6,279 nt of DNA from Clostridiales bacterium (GTDB lineage Bacteria > Bacillota > Clostridia > Christensenellales > Aristaeellaceae): assembly GCA_012522875.1 (NCBI GenBank), contig JAAYJP010000049.1, positions 1-6,279 of the forward strand, read 5' to 3'. Both the position numbers and the translations under genes were made by a program. Under the pieces are notes generated by a model, which saw only the letters and a program-made list of their open reading frames with translations, was not told the origin of the DNA and searched no databases. Below, one piece after another: positions 5,721 to 6,279 of this stretch (positions are counted from its first letter, which is position 1; each line of letters opens with the position of its first letter).

Positions 5721-6279
5721 TCCGCTCGCTGCTCTTTGTGCCGGGAAACAGCCCTGCCATGCTCCAAAACGCTGATATCCACCGGGCCGATGCCCTGATT
5801 CTGGACCTGGAGGACGCGGTGGCTGCAAAGGAGAAGGACAGTGCCAGGGCGTTGGTGAAGCGCGCCATCATGGCCTTGCGTTTTGGCGGCCTGCCCCTGA
5901 TTATCCGGGTGAACCCACCGGGCAGCCCTTATCTGGAGGACGATCTTTCCGCCATGGTGCCCCTGGCCCCCAATTATGTGATGCCCACCAAGGTGGCAGG
6001 CGCGGAAGACATCCGGAAGATCAGCGCCCGGATAGCAGAAATCGAAGCGGCACACGGGATGAAGGCCGGCAGCGTGGGCCTGGTCCCTCTGATCGAGTCT
6101 GCCCTGGGGGTGGAAAACGCTTTCCTGATCGCTTCAAGCGATTCCCGGGTCCAGGGGATGCTCCTGGGCGCGGAGGATCTGGCTTTTGACCTGGGCGCTC
6201 CCAGGAGCAAAGCCGGGCAGGAAATCCTCTATGCCCGGGGCCGGATAGTGGTCGCTGCCAGGGCAGCCGGCATTTCGGC
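5717..6279 (+). CDS. citE: Citrate lyase beta subunit (citryl-ACP lyase), 5' part
   Basis: An open frame from ATG at 5717 to the window end, with no stop; 187 complete codons of the roughly 290-300 expected. GGAGG at 5705-5709 lies seven bases upstream, inside citD. CitE cleaves citryl-ACP to acetyl-ACP and oxaloacetate and is a Mg-dependent TIM-barrel enzyme of the CitE/HpcH aldolase family. The start MIRSLLFVPGNSPAML and then LILDLEDAV (residues 28-35) are hallmarks. Also seen are IRVNPPG with the conserved Arg64, VMPTKV, LVPLIESALG with Glu127, and GAEDLAFDLG with Asp154; Glu127 and Asp154 are the likely metal ligands. No active-site motif seen so far is damaged. The alpha subunit gene citF would be expected just downstream. 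A citramalate lyase beta subunit is the main alternative. Confidence 0.93.
   Translation, partial: MIRSLLFVPGNSPAMLQNADIHRADALILDLEDAVAAKEKDSARALVKRAIMALRFGGLPLIIRVNPPGSPYLEDDLSAMVPLAPNYVMPTKVAGAEDIRKISARIAEIEAAHGMKAGSVGLVPLIESALGVENAFLIASSDSRVQGMLLGAEDLAFDLGAPRSKAGQEILYARGRIVVAARAAGIS

Noticed and set aside
5432..6055. A 207-codon open frame on the - strand
   Set aside because: It covers citD and citE, which are both clear on the + strand; the product has no recognisable fold or motif.
1..6279. CRISPR array, tRNA or rRNA gene, insertion sequence, cobalamin riboswitch
   Set aside because: No regularly spaced repeats, transposase, terminal inverted repeats or RNA gene patterns were seen. The only leaders (about 30 bases each) are too short for a cobalamin riboswitch.

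Overview
The window reads as GC-rich (roughly 60% by eye) chromosomal DNA of a Gram-positive anaerobe, most likely a Clostridia-type (Eubacteriales) gut or sediment bacterium. This is inferred from the gene families, the strong AGGAGG/AGGGG ribosome binding sites, GTG and TTG starts, and a corrinoid methyl-transfer module beside citrate lyase genes. No taxon can be fixed from the sequence alone. All recognised genes lie on the + strand.

Layout: (1) 1-189, the C-terminal end of an AlkD-type DNA alkylation repair protein. (2) About 200-1535, a promoter and a gene for a regulator with an N-terminal PocR-type sensor and a C-terminal AraC-type DNA-binding domain. (3) 1540-5319, a tight four-gene operon behind an extended -10 promoter with a direct repeat just upstream: a cobalamin-binding corrinoid protein, a UroD/MtaA-family methyltransferase, a cysteine-rich DUF2284 iron-sulfur protein, and a RACE-type reductive activator of corrinoid proteins. 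The junctions are a 4-bp overlap, a 2-bp gap and a 1-bp gap. (4) 5320-5447, an intergenic region with a second promoter and a 7-bp-arm inverted repeat followed by six Ts. (5) 5448 to the window end, citD (citrate lyase acyl carrier protein) and the first 187 codons of citE, joined by an ATGA overlap.

How it works together (inference from families): the UroD-family enzyme would move a methyl group to or from the corrinoid protein. The activator, with its [2Fe-2S] domain and ATPase-like domain, would rescue corrinoid that has been oxidised to Co(II). The DUF2284 protein, encoded between them, may carry electrons for that repair. The PocR-AraC protein is the obvious candidate activator of the operon. 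No MtaB/MttB-type substrate methyltransferase is visible, so the methyl donor is unknown; either the UroD-family protein is itself the substrate-specific enzyme or a partner is encoded elsewhere. The citrate lyase genes start a separate transcription unit for anaerobic citrate cleavage, so the window joins two carbon-utilisation modules.
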